Assembly (NCBI GenBank): GCA_948474755.1
Contig: CAOLHI010001307.1
Location: 1-64,000, forward strand
Source: Ctenosaura bakeri
Lineage: Eukaryota > Chordata > Lepidosauria > Squamata > Iguanidae
Reading direction: 5' to 3'
Length of the DNA stretch: 64,000 nucleotides
In this document: positions 1 to 10,672 of the stretch, piece after piece
Position numbering within the stretch: position 1 is the stretch's first letter
Layout: each line of letters opens with the position of its first letter
Translations under genes and position numbers: made by a program
Notes under the pieces: generated by a model
Database searches by the model: none
Told to the model about the DNA's origin: nothing
Seen by the model: the letters and a program-made list of their open reading frames with translations, nothing else

Positions 1-657
1 ATAATTGGTCTTATACCTGGTCAATCTAATTGTCCATCTGTCCAACCAGGAGTTGTTCTCGGTTGCATCAATCGGAGTATGGTGTCTAGATCAAGGGAGG
101 TACTGGTACCACTCTACTCTGCTTTGGTTAGACCTCATCTTGAATACTGTGTCCAGTTCTGGGCACCTCAATTCAAGAAGGACATGGTCAAGCTAGAGCA
201 AGTCCAGAGGAGGGCAACCAAAATGGTGAGAGGCCTGGAAGCCATGCCCTATGAGGATAGACTTAGAGAGCTGGGTATGTTTAGTCTGCAGAAGAGAAGG
301 TTAAGAGGGGACATGATAGCCATGTTTAAATATTTGAAGGGGTGCCATGTAGAGGAAGGAGAGGCTTGTTTTCTGCTGCTCCAGAGACTAGGACAAGGGG
401 CAATGGATTCAAGCTGCAGGAAAGGAGATTCCACCTGAACCTCAGGAAGAACTTCCTGATGGTCAGGGTTGTCCAGCAGTGGAACACGCTGCCTCCGAGT
501 GTAGTGGAGTCTCCTTCTTTGGAAATTTTTAAGCAGAGGCTGGATAGCCATCTGTCGGGAGTGCTTTGAGGGTGTTCCTGCACAGCAGGGGGTTGGAGTG
601 GATGGCCTGTGTGGTCTCTTCCAACTCTACATTTCTATGATTCTATTATTCTATATT
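1..657 (+). mobile_element. CR1 LINE, 3' end (5' truncated by window edge)
   Basis: The plus strand translates to the C-terminal end of a CR1-type reverse transcriptase: [20 protein letters not shown] followed by the CVQFWAPQ block, at about 79-330. A frame break near 345 is followed by a second open stretch to 569. The element ends in the short ATTCTATGATTCTATT-type repeats at about 630-655 that mark CR1 3' tails in sauropsids. The sequence is close to the copy at 11700-12456, so both belong to one subfamily. It lies in GPRC6A intron 4 on the opposite strand to the gene. Confidence 0.85.
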
Positions 658-1669
658 TGCTCTGAATACCAGTGATTCTTATTTACAGCAATTCTGCTGT
701 CCATTAATAATAAATTATCTGTGGGTTTTCAGAAAAATAATATTAAACCATAAAATATGAAAATAGAGAACTAATATATAATTAAACACAAGTAAAAACA
801 CTATGAAACAAACAAACAGAAACAATGATGGCCAAGATCTAGAAAGTACTACAACATATTTTCAAAAGAAAAATGATTGAATTTGAGAGCAGCGTGGATT
901 TGAAAAGACTAGGCAGGCCTGGTTTGGATAGATGTTCCACAATTGCGGTATCACTACTAAAAAGGTCTTTTCCTTAGCAGTACTGTTGAATTATGGTCCT
1001 TTCCAGCTACACCTCTGAAGCAACATTTCTGTCTTGGGGAAAAAAATATGGTGCCACTGTGAAACATATATCTTTACCTAATATGAGCAGTATTCTCATT
1101 TAAATCGATGTCACCAGAAAAATAGCTTGTAAACAGCTTATATAGGGCCTAAATACTCTAAAGGTCTCTCAAGTGCTGAAAGATATATGCTTGCCACAAC
1201 ACATTACTGTTCTCACTTATGTATTTTTCATTTAGCATGGCCTGTTTGATTAGTTATTAAAAGATAAACATGGGGTTAATTTGCTAATCTGATTGCCAAG
1301 AAACACAGTTCTAATGAAATCTTCCTGTTGTTGGAGGAAAAGCCAGTTCATCACAGGGAATATCATATCCCTTAATATCTAGTTTGACCCTGAGAAAAGT
1401 CATGCACCAAAATGTCATCAGCAAGGGGGCACACAGTTTTGTTTCTTATTTCCTCTGACTGGTCTCAGGGAGGCTAGGGGAAACTTCAACAGTTTTCTGA
1501 ACAAATGTTGTGACTGGGAAAAGCAGCTGATGTAGAAACAGGATGAGACTAGTATTGAATAGCTTTGCACCCACACTGAAAGACCCAGTTGGCAGGGGTG
1601 GAGCAGGGAGGGCAGTCTCCTGAACCCTGAACTATTGTGGAAGCACAAGTGACATGACTTACCAAGCAT
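658..1669. other. Intron 4 sequence without recognised feature
   Basis: AT-rich DNA between the CR1 tail and an L2 remnant. I see no conserved reading frame, splice-flanked exon or clear repeat here. The 83-codon minus-strand open frame at 1418-1669 has no protein character. Confidence 0.5.
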
Positions 1670-2075
1670 GCTTTATCAGCTTCAGCTGATGTACCATCTG
1701 TGTGCTTTCTTGGAGAGAGTGGACATTAGTACAACAACTCATGCCCTAGTTATAGCTGTACTGGACTACTGTACAGCAATGCAGTCTATACAGTGCTGTA
1801 TTTAAATATGGCTTGGATTATTTAGCTGATACAAAATGCAGCTGCCTAGTTGTATCAGGGATCTAAACAATTAGAGAACATAAAATATTCTTTCTGTACC
1901 AGCTGCATTAATTGCCAGTGTGTTCTAGAGCAAATTGAAAGTGCTGGTGATCACCTTTAAAACTGTAAATAGTGTGGAACCAGATTACTGAAGTGCCTGC
2001 TGCACCCACATAAACCTGTGCAGAAATTGGAATCAGTCATAGGGTTTGGTGGCACAAGCAATAGAGCCTCTTCTG
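1670..2075 (+). mobile_element. L2-type LINE remnant, end of reverse transcriptase
   Basis: With several stops and shifts, the plus strand still reads like the end of an L2 reverse transcriptase. There is an LVIAVLDYCTA-like block near 1750, an LQ/NAA-like block near 1830, and a KVLVITFKTVN-like block near 1940-1965. This order matches the L2 C-terminus (SRLDYCNALY, then LQNAAARL, then FKVLLLTYKALN). It is old and non-functional. Confidence 0.55.
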
Positions 2076-2097
2076 AGATAGAATACCTTACCAAAAG

Positions 2098-2220
2098 AAT
2101 GATTGCATCTGATGAAGTAGATGTAAGTCTACATTTTTTTTTCTCTCAGTCTCAAAAGTTGCTGTAAGATCCCTGATCCAGGGGATCCACACTGATCCAG
2201 ACTAACACAGTTATGTCTTT
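2098..2220 (+). repeat. Interspersed repeat with CTGATGAAGTAGA motif
   Basis: The motif at 2109-2122 recurs at about 17493-17507. In both places it is followed by an AAGTCTA-type segment and a T-rich stretch. Here it ends in a phrase typical of LINE or SINE tails (cagactaacacag). The family is not identified. Confidence 0.35.
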
Positions 2221-2370
2221 GAACCTTACTGTACAAAGTATGTGCGGCTTCCTCAATGCATGTTCCAGTCCATGTGCTTTCCATACATATGGCTGTGCAT
2301 GAAACTGAAGACTGAAATTAAGAATCTATGTACCTTCTGTGAGAATATATTTTAATGTACCTCCAATTAC

Positions 2371-2583
2371 CTTTAAATTCATGAACTCAATTTCATCTTC
2401 TTCGTCTGCAAAGATGAAGTCATCCTTCTCTAGATCATACTCTGCCATGTTGGTAATCACCATCCGTCCATCGATTTCCTTCCAGAGTAGGACATCGTAG
2501 CCTGTGTTAATGTCTCCATGAGCGTCAAAATAGACCTCCCTTTCATTGTCAATGAATCTTATCTCTTTAAGTTCTTCCAGCAA
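2371..2583 (-). CDS. GPRC6A: GPRC6A exon 4 (end of Venus flytrap domain)
   Basis: This exon encodes 71 residues, starting LLEELKEIRF and containing AHGDINTGYDVLLWKE and MAEYDLEKDDF, which is the end of the ligand-binding lobe of GPRC6A before the cysteine-rich domain. On the minus strand the acceptor is a pyrimidine tract ending TTGCAG just above 2583. The donor is AAAG|GTAATT below 2371. Both ends are phase 0 and the 213-bp length keeps the frame, joining directly to ...FSPWE at the end of exon 3. These would be residues 444-514. The next exons, for the cysteine-rich linker and the seven-helix domain, are not in the window and should lie to the left. No stop or frameshift is seen. Confidence 0.93.
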
Positions 2584-2783
2584 CTGCAATGAGGAAAGTG
2601 AATAGTGATGCAAATCAGTGTTATTTATGGAAGAAGGTAACAATTTACACAACAACATTTACACATTATTCTAACTTCAAGGCTAGCTCCAATTTTAGTC
2701 CAGCTAGTACAGACTCACTGACATAAACAGGTCAATTTATTTCAATGGATCTACTCTAATTCAGAAGTTTGCTTTGTAACTGT

Positions 2784-2985
2784 AACCGTTTCTGCACTAC
2801 AGTGTTAAAGTGCTGCTATTCCACTATCAACCTCCTATGGAATTCTGGGGTTTGTAGTTTAGGGAAGGGCACTTTGAATTCTCAACCAAAGATCTCTTTG
2901 GTCTCAATAAACTACAAACCCCAGAATTCCACAGGGTGTTGAAAGTGGAATAGCAGCACTTTAACACTGTAGTGCGGAAATGGCC
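2784..2985. mobile_element. Palindromic MITE, family A, 3-bp TSD (TGT)
   Basis: A fold-back element whose two halves are reverse complements. Each end reads (C/G)GCCATTTCYGCACTACAGTG, followed by a GCTATTCCACTWTCAACMYCC segment and a ggtttgtagttt core. The direct TGT at 2781-2783 and 2986-2988 fits a 3-bp target duplication. There is no coding capacity. At least six related copies lie in this window. Confidence 0.8.
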
Positions 2986-3183
2986 TGTGTTTCCTTATCT
3001 GTAAGAAAATTGCTTACTGAGGCCACCACTTGTAGGGTTATTGTATGGAAAACCAGAACTGTATCTATTGGGGATACACACACATACATACACACACGCA
3101 TCAGGCAGCCAGAAATGAATATCATAAAGAATTTTTATATTGACTTCACCCATAGAGATTTTGATATAGCTGACCTCATCTTT

Positions 3184-3602
3184 AGCCCTTTTCGCACGGC
3201 ATTTGCCATGCGAAAGGGCCCCTCAAGCGTCGTGCGAATTGAGGACCGGCCCACATGACACACTCACAATTGCGCGACGCTCCAGGGTCTGGCAGGCACC
3301 ACTTGTGCACTTTTTCATTTTCAGCTTTAAGCCGGAAATGGTTCATGATCGCACATCACTCCGGGGCCCTGCACGCACTTGCCCTGTGTGCGGAGCTCCG
3401 GAGCCGCAGCGCTCGCACTTCCTGCCCCAGTGCAGCCTGGGAAACTCCCAGGCTGCACTGTGGAAGGAAGAGGCGAAGCTCTCGCTTGAGCAGCTGGTAG
3501 CTGTGGAGCTGAAGCAATGGGGACCCGAGAGCCTCTCGTTGGAGGCTGTTCGCGCGATCCCCATATCCCAGTGCTGAGAAAAGGCGAGTTGCAGAAAGGG
3601 CC
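3184..3602. mobile_element. GC-rich MITE, family B, with central hairpin, TSD TTT
   Basis: The ends are GCCCTTTTCGCAC and its near inverse at 3588-3602, flanked by TTT at 3181-3183 and 3603-3605. The interior is GC- and CpG-rich, unlike the surrounding AT-rich intron. A perfect hairpin sits at 3428-3460, with a 15-bp stem of CAGTGCAGCCTGGGA and a 3-nt loop. Open frames across it, up to 124 codons, come from base composition and are not taken as genes. Confidence 0.7.
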
Positions 3603-3605
3603 TTT

Positions 3606-4685
3606 GTGCTAATGTGGTTTACACTCAGATTCAACCTTCCAGAATACTAGGAATTGCCAAATTCCATTCCCCTTTTCAATTCAGACTCTATTATGAACAT
3701 GAATAGCAGCCTTCAAAACTGATTGTGAATCAATTTCTCCACTGAGAAATAACAGCTGTTAAAAAAACAAAGGAGGAATCTTAGGTAAATTCAAGGTTAC
3801 CTATCAATGTTCAAATTCATATTCTCTTTACATGTTCCCTATTTCTAAACAAATTCCCAGTAATAGATCTCATTGGATTTGATTGATTCATGTCCAATCT
3901 ATCCCACCATTCCTGTTCTATGGTTAAGATGGCTCACATGGTTTTCCCTCTCACCACTTTGGTCTCACACAGTTCTGTGAAGTAGGAGAGGCTTGTAGTT
4001 CATCACTGATCCAGGATCATAGCTTGGATTTCATAGTTAAGATATGAGTCCCAGATCTTTCCTGTCTTAATTCAACATTCTAATTACTATCCCACATTAG
4101 TTAACATTATAGTGTGGTTCCTATTTAATTTAAAATACCTAAGGTTTATTTTTAAGAACTGCCCTCAAGTCTAATTTCATAAGCATTTTAAAAAGCACAA
4201 CAAATTCAAAATCAAAATGCATATTCACCACAACCAATACCCAGGGCTGGGCACACATTTCCAGTTACTGGATCTGGAAACATCTGCTTGACAGGAAGGG
4301 TTGGGGGGGGGGTTTCTCAATGTGTTTACACTCTGGATTGAGACCGGGGAAAATTTAAAAGGTAAAACTGCAGACTTGAGTACCGAAAGAAAAGCACTGA
4401 TACCATCCTACCTGAAGTGGCCAGTTTGGTAACAATGCCAGTTAAATCAGTTTCAATTTCAGATTATAACACAACAAAATGTGGAAAAAGCAAAGGGACA
4501 AATACATCTTCAAGACACTGTACACAGTCTAAAACTACAGAAATCACTGTGAACAATAATTTGGAGAAAATCTGAGAATAAACCCTATTCAATAGAGATA
4601 GACAGACAGACAGACAGATAACTTCAGCACCTCCAAGTAAGCTAGTAACATCCAGCCCTTTTTAAGTCACCTGATGGCAGCCTCC
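3606..4685. other. Intron 3 stretch, old L2/MIR-like debris only
   Basis: No exon or conserved frame. About 3870-4085 contains a MIR/L2-like phrase (gtgaagtaggagaggct, then a CCCAGATCTTTCC segment), too decayed to assign. A short GACA repeat lies at 4600-4618. Confidence 0.45.
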
Positions 4686-4730
4686 CCCCAACCTGATGCC
4701 CTCTAGATGTGTTGGACTGCCTTTGACAAT

Positions 4731-4915
4731 GGCCATTTCTGCACTACATTGTTACTTATAGAGCTATTATTCCACTTTCAACATCCTATGGAATCCTGTG
4801 GTTTGTAGTTTAGGGACAGACATTTTGAATTCTCAGCCATAGAGATTTTTGGCCTCAGGAAACTACAAACCCCAGAATTACAGGGGTTTTAAACTGGAAA
4901 AAAAATAGAACTAAT
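4731..4915. mobile_element. Palindromic MITE, family A, decayed right end
   Basis: It starts GGCCATTTCTGCACTACATTG at 4731, has the family A core ggtttgtagtttagggacag, and returns through actacaaaccccagaatt near 4861. The right terminal repeat is degraded into an A-rich run. Just upstream (4690-4730) is a fragment of another MITE with the CTCTAGATGTGTTGGACT phrase. Confidence 0.65.
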
Positions 4916-5258
4916 AAAATGTGGGGGGAAAACCTATGCTAGCTGAGAAAGATGGGGATGCAGTGAATGCATCTGAAGGACACAAGATTGGAAAAGGCTG
5001 CATTCCCACTTGGGAAAAACCAAAGAAATAGCAGGCCTTTGCAAATGCTTTGGAACCACCACTATAAAAAAGAAAGTTGTAGTGGTTTTATTTTTGCAAG
5101 ATCCAAGCTTAGTGGCACTGCTCTTTTGGCATGTAACTTCCAGAATTCCCAAGTCAGCATTGCTGTCCATAGTCCAAAAAAGCAGTTTTCAAAGTTTTTA
5201 AATATGAAGCATCTGAATTTGATCTTACTAGATATGTTAGGGTTAAGGAGCAAGTATC

Positions 5259-5298
5259 GTATGTATGTATGTATGTATGTATGTATGTATGTATGTAT
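5259..5298. repeat. (ATGT)n microsatellite, about 10 units
   Basis: An uninterrupted GTAT/ATGT tetranucleotide array. Confidence 0.95.
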
Positions 5299-5536
5299 GG
5301 GACAGCCTGGGCTCCTATGACTTTTTCCAACTGGACAGCAGGAAGATTTTTTTGGAAGTGCTGTAGGTTATGTTTCAGAGGAAGGAAATGGCAAAACCAA
5401 CTTTTGAATATTCCTTGCCTAAAAAAGCCCTTTGAAAGACATAGGCCATTTCCCCCATGGGCTTAAAGAAGCAGTGCAAAAGGGGTCCTCCAGGGAGGAT
5501 GTCCACACCTAGGAGCGGACTGGGTCAGACCTACTT

Positions 5537-5837
5537 TGTTAGGAACAGATTCACTCTTACACGGGTAACAAACTTAATAGAAGATTTATTGTAACATAGT
5601 AAGGGATGCTGTCTTCAGACGTTAAAGCTCGAAATGGAACGTTTTCCCCCCCTTACACTTTAACAGACAGTTTCTCCTAAGATAGTTGTAAAAAACGAAC
5701 GTTCATCCCCAAAAGGTTCCTTTGAAATTCCAGCCAGAAGGAATGGTTGGCGCCTGGGAATAGCTAACAGCCTACTATCACTATTTCCTCAGTCTACTGC
5801 TATCCTAAAACAATAAAACATGGAGGACTTCCCCACA
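5537..5837 (-). repeat. Gypsy 3' LTR
   Basis: On the plus strand it runs from TGTTAGGAACAG to a CCCCACA end. It shares the long block aacaaacttaatagaagat...aataaaacatggagg with the other LTR. Differences are mainly small indels in A, C and G runs. Confidence 0.88.
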
Positions 5838-6439
5838 TCCTGCCCCCCTTTTTAAAAAAAATATATACATAAAGATACACAAAATATAAAAAAATATCAC
5901 GGAACAGTAGAAAGACAAGAAAACTAAATAGTAATATGAATGCAGTAGCAAGTAGGTTGGGGGCGTTTAGGAACATGGGGCCCGGGGAAGAAGTACGAAG
6001 GTGCCCTCTTCAGCAAACTGGAATGAAAAACAGGATGAATAGCCTTGAGGGAAGAAGGGGGGAAACTAAATTTAAAAGAGACATCATTAATAGCCCTTTT
6101 TACAGGAAAAGGTCCAAAAAAAGGCGGGGGAAAATTTTTTTGACGGAGAAAGGGGGGGAAATGTTCTTAGAAGAAAGGAAAACCAAATCCCCGGGCTGGT
6201 AAAGGGAAAAAAACCCCCCCGTTTCGGGAGCGAAACGTTTGTGGGAAGCTTTAGCGGATGCTATAGCATCTGAGACATTCCCAAAAAGCCAAAAATTTAA
6301 AAACCCAAGCAGAAACAGAAGGGGGAACGGGAGAGAGAGGGAGAGGGGGGGGGAAAGGGGAAGGAAGGAAGCCGTAGAAATCTTTTAAAAAGGGGGGTTC
6401 CCAGGGGAAAAGGTATGAACCGGGGAATTGATGGCAAAC
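5838..6439 (-). other. Gypsy 3' internal region, homopolymer-rich
   Basis: This lies between the integrase remnant and the 3' LTR. It is unusually full of long A, G and C runs (for example around 6110-6160, 6210-6225 and 6330-6360). Minus-strand frames are short and show no recognised domain, although the integrase C-terminus should extend into its right end. Confidence 0.5.
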
Positions 6440-7356
6440 TCAGCGAACGGAAGGAGCGGAAACCCCAAAATTTGGTTTCAGAAACAAAACACCTAAGAAA
6501 TTGTTCAAGAGATTTGTTAACACGCTCAGATTGGCCATCTGTTTGAGGGTGATAAGCACTGCTAGTTTCTGAGTGACTCCCAGGGTTTTCAGTAGACAAG
6601 TCCAAAACTTGGAAGTGAAAATTGGATCCCTGTCCGAAATGATCACCGAAGGTAGTCCGTGAAGTTTCCATACATGATTAACGAACAGGTCAGCCAGCTG
6701 GTCAGCACGGGGTAGTTTCTTTAGAGGCACAAAATGACATTGCTTGGAAAAGTGATCAGTAACAACCCAAATAACATGAAAGCCGTGTGAAGAGGGAAGA
6801 GACACGATAAAATCCCATGCGATGACTGACCAGGGGCTAGCAGGCGCAGGCAGAGGTTGCAGGAGCCCTTGAGGTTTAGATGTGGGCGACTTAGAAACGT
6901 TGCAAGTGGCACACTGCTTAATGTAAGTTTGCACGGAGGGGTTTAATCCAGGCCACCAAAAAAGGCGGCGAATCCATGCAATGTCTTCAAAAACCCAAAA
7001 TGTCCAGCGGGTTTGGAATCATGATAACGATGAAGTACCTGCTCGCGGGCAGCAGGGGGAACGTAGACCTTGGTGCCATAAAAGGGGAGATTGTCAACCC
7101 ATTCTATTTTATCCTTGTTTGCCGGTAGCCAGGAGTCTGCATGCGCTGCATGAATGATAGCATCGCGGAGAGCGGAGTCACAAAGAGAGGAGGCAGAAAG
7201 CCTTGTCTTTGCTAATGCACGAGTAGTCACTTGAGAAGCCAGAGAGGAGGCAGGAAACAAGGTATTGGAGTGGGAGGACGTAGGGGGTTTCCGCAAAACA
7301 GGGAAGTGGGAAAGGAGGGCCCCCCAGTTGGTTAGTTCGGCCAGGTTTGAAAACAA
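6440..7356 (-). pseudogene. Gypsy integrase, frameshifted
   Basis: Retroelement integrase acting on the element's cDNA. On the minus strand, the upstream part (7356-6943) includes the HHCC zinc-binding start around RYHDSKPAGHFG. The CATCNVSKSP pair follows in the next open frame (6934-6440), with the catalytic core: WDFIVSLPSS (first Asp), then ISDRDPIFTSKFW (second Asp). The conserved Glu lies in HPQTDGQSERVNKSLEQF, seen in another frame at about 6520-6570. At least two frame changes break it, so it is not translatable as one protein. Confidence 0.85.
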
Positions 7357-7414
7357 TTTTAAATCGGAATCTCTGGAAAAATTCAGCCCATCTCGCCTTT
7401 TAGGGGAGAGTTTC

Positions 7415-7663
7415 TTAGCAACTGTAAGGCTTGCAAATTCCTATGATCAGTCCAAACTTCAAAGGGGAGTCGAGCCCCTTAAGCAAATGACCCCAAGAGG
7501 ACAGCGCAAAATGGATAGCCTTGGCTTCTTTCTCCCAAATAGGCCAATTAGCTTGTTGGGGGGAAAATTTCTTTGAAATGAAAGCACAAGGCCTGAGTGC
7601 TCCTGTGGTGTCATGTTGAAAAAACGGCTGCCATGGCAAAGTCCGAAGCATCCGTTTGCACAA
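7415..7663 (-). pseudogene. Gypsy RNase H fragment
   Basis: An 82-codon minus-strand frame contains GALRPCAFISKKFSPQQANW followed by EKEAKAIHFALSSWGHLLKG. This is the standard Ty3/Gypsy RNase H segment just downstream of reverse transcriptase. The frame ends early and is separated from its neighbours by stops. Confidence 0.8.
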
Positions 7664-7799
7664 TAATTCTTCGTATGTGGGGAAAAAAGGGTAAGGGCTC
7701 AGACGTAAATTTAGATTTCAAATGGTCAAACCCCATTGACACTAGGCGACCAACAAAGTCTATGCGCCTTGCCCGCAGTGGACCCTTTTAGGTTTCCGT

Positions 7800-8580
7800 A
7801 GAAGGTTGGTGAGTGGAAGCGTTATGGCAGCAAAATCCTAAAAAACCCGGTAAAAGTTCGCAAAACCAAGAAATTGCTGCAGTTGCTTCACAGTTTTAGG
7901 GACGGGCCATTGCAAAATGGAGTTAATCTTAAGGGGTTTTTTTAAGTGAACAATCTTGAATCCTATATCCCAAGTAATAAAAGTTTGGGTGTCAAATTGG
8001 CATTTAGATAGATTAACCACGAGGTTGTTTTTAAGCCTTCGTAACACTTCACGAACCAATGACACATAGTTTCCAGGGAATTGCGTAAATTAAAATGTCA
8101 TCCAGATAAATCAGAACCCCCTGATACAACAAGTCATGGAAAATGGTGTTCAAAAACATTTGGAACACAGATGGCCCCATTGTAAGCCAAAGGGAAGAAC
8201 CGTCCATTTAAAGTTACCTAGAGGAGTTGCAAAGGTGGTGAGCCACTCAGAGTCCGGGTCCATTCTAATCCTATGAAAACCTCTTTAAGATCAAGTTTGG
8301 TGAAATATTTTCCTTGAACAAGATGGTCCAAAACAGTCCTATCAAGGTATGGGATAACAATTGGAGGAAATAACCTGGTTAATAGCAGAGTAGTTAACTA
8401 TCAGTCTCGGATCCGCGCTGGGATCTTTTCTTTTGGGAAAAGACAGGACTCGCCGTGGGGGCTGTAGAGGGCTTGATAAAGCCGCGAGCCAAGTTTTTAT
8501 TTAGGAACTTCTTGAGAGCAAGGAGTTTTTTTTGGCTCATGGGATAAATTTTGGGTTTACAGGGGGGCCCCCGTCAACTA
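7800..8580 (-). pseudogene. Gypsy reverse transcriptase, broken
   Basis: The catalytic YLDD is encoded at 8109-8098 (minus), preceded by L-I residues as in active enzymes. Downstream, 8065-7838 reads VLRRLKNNLVVNLSKCQFDT and then TVKQLQQFLGFANFYRVF, the usual connection to RNase H. The finger and palm part, about 8110-8580, is split across frames with stops. It would copy the element RNA into cDNA if intact. Confidence 0.82.
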
Positions 8581-8582
8581 AT

Positions 8583-8936
8583 TCAGTTTACAGTCAAAGT
8601 CCGTGTGGGGAGGCAATTTGAGCCCCCCTTTGGGAAAGCCTTTTGGAAGTCTCGGTAGTGTGAAGGAATTTGTTGCAATTTTTCATGGGGAATAGAAAAG
8701 TTTTCATCTGAAGAGGACATAGTGCCAGCAGTCCAGTTTATTGGGGGTTTATTACGAAGCCAATCGATTCCCAAGACCAATTTGAACTGCATCGCCTTGG
8801 GAACTAGAAATCGCATGCTGTAATTGTTTTTGTCCATTTGAAATGAGATGGGCTTAGTGATTTTACTAATTACCCCCCCAGTCATTGAGGTCCCATCCAT
8901 TTGCGTTAAATTTTTTGGGCATTCCAAAGGGGTCAT
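8583..8936 (-). pseudogene. Gypsy protease end and RT start
   Basis: A 117-codon frame contains FKLVLGIDWLRNKPPINW, the LGxDWL block at the end of Gypsy retropepsin, followed by the linker into reverse transcriptase. The catalytic DSG triad would lie just upstream, where the reading is interrupted; a VAISGSDGTLHVH-like stretch is visible near 9005-9050. Confidence 0.7.
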
Positions 8937-9131
8937 AAAGAGTTTTCAATTGTTTGGCCAATTTGGGGTGTAACAAACTTCTGGAGCACCCAAATAATTA
9001 ATGCCCTATGTACATGCAAAGTCCCATCGCTGCCACTAATCGCAACCGTGGCGTGAAAAGGGGAATTTTAGGAGTATTTTCAGATGTTCCCGCCGCTTGC
9101 CAGTCATCGCAGTCAGGTTTAGAATCTCCAT

Positions 9132-9457
9132 CTATTGGAGCGAAGAGGTGGTTTCATCATTGGGGCTCCCGTCGCCGCTGCAGGGTCCTTGAAATGCGTC
9201 TAAGTGGTTGTTTGGCGGCCGCTGTCTATGTGTGAATTCTATATCCTTTGGGTCTGCTCGTGCTCCCTTAGTCCCAGTCGGAGCTTGGTTTCCGCGGCAG
9301 GTGTTGGCGAGGGGGCCCGGTTTTCCACAGTTAAAGCACATCCCAAACGGAACTTTTTCCCTTCCTCAGCATTGAGGACGGTGGGGCCGCGAGGTTGTCG
9401 TTTTGGCACGTCTTGTCTTTGTCGGTTCAGCTGAACAGTCTGGGTTATGCCTTCCAT
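9132..9457 (-). pseudogene. Gypsy gag nucleocapsid with altered zinc knuckle
   Basis: The knuckle reads CFNCGKPGPLANTC, so the spacing of CX2CX4HX4C is kept but the histidine position is proline. Flanking residues are basic. It is broken by frame changes on both sides (two overlapping frames, 9457-9239 and 9341-9132). Confidence 0.7.
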
Positions 9458-9813
9458 TTCAGTAGCTAGTCTGACCCAACCTAGCAGGGTCTGTGGGTTG
9501 GGCCCGCATTAAGCACCCGTTAAATATCAGGATTTAGTCCATCTTTGTATAACTCAATTAGAATTTCATTCCACGGGACTTTGGTGGCCAGGTTTTTAAA
9601 TTCACGGGAATACGTCCCCCCATCGTTCCTGCCTTGTTTCATTCGTTTCAGTTGATATTTGGTGTTTTCCAATAAATGGGGGTCTTCAAAGCGTTCCGCA
9701 GATGGTTCATGAAGAGCTGCAGATTTTTAGTTTGGGGGCCCGGGGGTCTATAGGTTCCTCCCCTCTGCTGCCAGTCCTTTCATCCTCTGGCTTGGTATCG
9801 AATTCGGGCCGCA

Positions 9814-10342
9814 TCATCCCAAATAGATGGCCGTGATAATATGAAATTGTTTGCCATAGTCAAAAAAAAGGAGAGTTTTTCCCCCTTCCCGTTGAAGGGG
9901 CTTTAGGTCTCCCACATTTCTGAGTAACAGTGGCGCTGGCGTGTGCCCTGTTGGTTGCTGGGGCGGGGCCAGGGGTCCTGCCGCCGGACACCCTCGTGGT
10001 TCTCCTCCTGGTGATCTCCCCGTCTCGAGGGACGGATGCGCATCTCGCGTAGCATGGTCTTGAGTTCGGGATCTCCTCATCTTTTCTTTTCCCGTTCGGT
10101 TTCCATTTGCTTTATCTCCTCCAAAAGGGATAGGTCTTTTGCTGATGTATCCCATCTAGCAGCCCTTCTCGTTGTCTCAACACGTATGTGGCTTTTCTCC
10201 CCAGACCCAGGTTTGGCCGCTTTTGGGGGTTTATAGCCTCGGTCAGGCGCAATTTTTTCTTGGTATCCAGGGGCACTTCAGTTTCTGTAGCTCCATCAGA
10301 TTCTGCAGATCCTTGCTCTTCTTCAGTAATCGACTGGTCCAT
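9814..10342 (-). pseudogene. Gypsy gag N-terminal region
   Basis: The first methionine inside the 5' LTR is at 10342 (MDQSITEEEQGS), followed after a frame change by a Pro/Gly/Arg-rich stretch (10155-9814). A typical gag phrase near LYKDGLNPDI is found further on at about 9510-9560. The position directly after the 5' LTR supports gag. It is not intact. Confidence 0.65.
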
Positions 10343-10377
10343 AATTGGTGCATTTTTTGAAAGGATTTTGAGCTTTC

Positions 10378-10672
10378 TGTCAAAAGTATTTTTACACGGA
10401 TCAACAAACTTAATAGAAGATTTATTGTAACATAGTAAGGGATGCTGTCTTCAGACGTTAAAGCTAAAAAGAATTTTCCCCCCCCCTTACACTTTAACAG
10501 ACAGTTTCTCCTAAGATAGTTGTAAAAGAACGAACGTCATCATGCCAAATGGTTCCTTTGAAATTCCAGCCAGAAGGAATGGTTGGCGCCTGGGAATAGC
10601 TAACAGCCTACTATCACTATTTCCTCAGTCTACTGCTATCCTAAAACAATAAAACATGGAGGGCTCCCGACA
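10378..10672 (-). repeat. Gypsy 5' LTR
   Basis: Matches the left LTR over almost all its length. On the minus strand it begins TGTCGGGAGCCCTCC at 10672. It is flanked outside by TACTT (10673-10677). Confidence 0.88.

Larger units (their letters stand above)
5537..10672 (-). mobile_element. Ty3/Gypsy LTR retrotransposon, complete but broken, TSD TACTT
   Basis: Two LTRs of about 300 bp (5537-5837 and 10378-10672) begin and end in TG/CA and are flanked by the 5-bp duplication TACTT (5532-5536 and 10673-10677). Reading leftwards on the minus strand the order is gag with a zinc knuckle, protease, reverse transcriptase, RNase H, integrase. That is the Ty3/Gypsy order, and the sequence resembles vertebrate Sushi/Mart-type elements. 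A purine-rich tract (AAAAAGGGGGGCAGGA) lies just inside the 3' LTR at about 5838-5855. Every domain carries frameshifts or stops. I could not match a standard primer binding site. Confidence 0.92.

Noticed and set aside
3203..3577. Plus-strand frame of 124 codons
   Set aside because: Lies wholly inside a GC-rich MITE with inverted ends. Composition effect.
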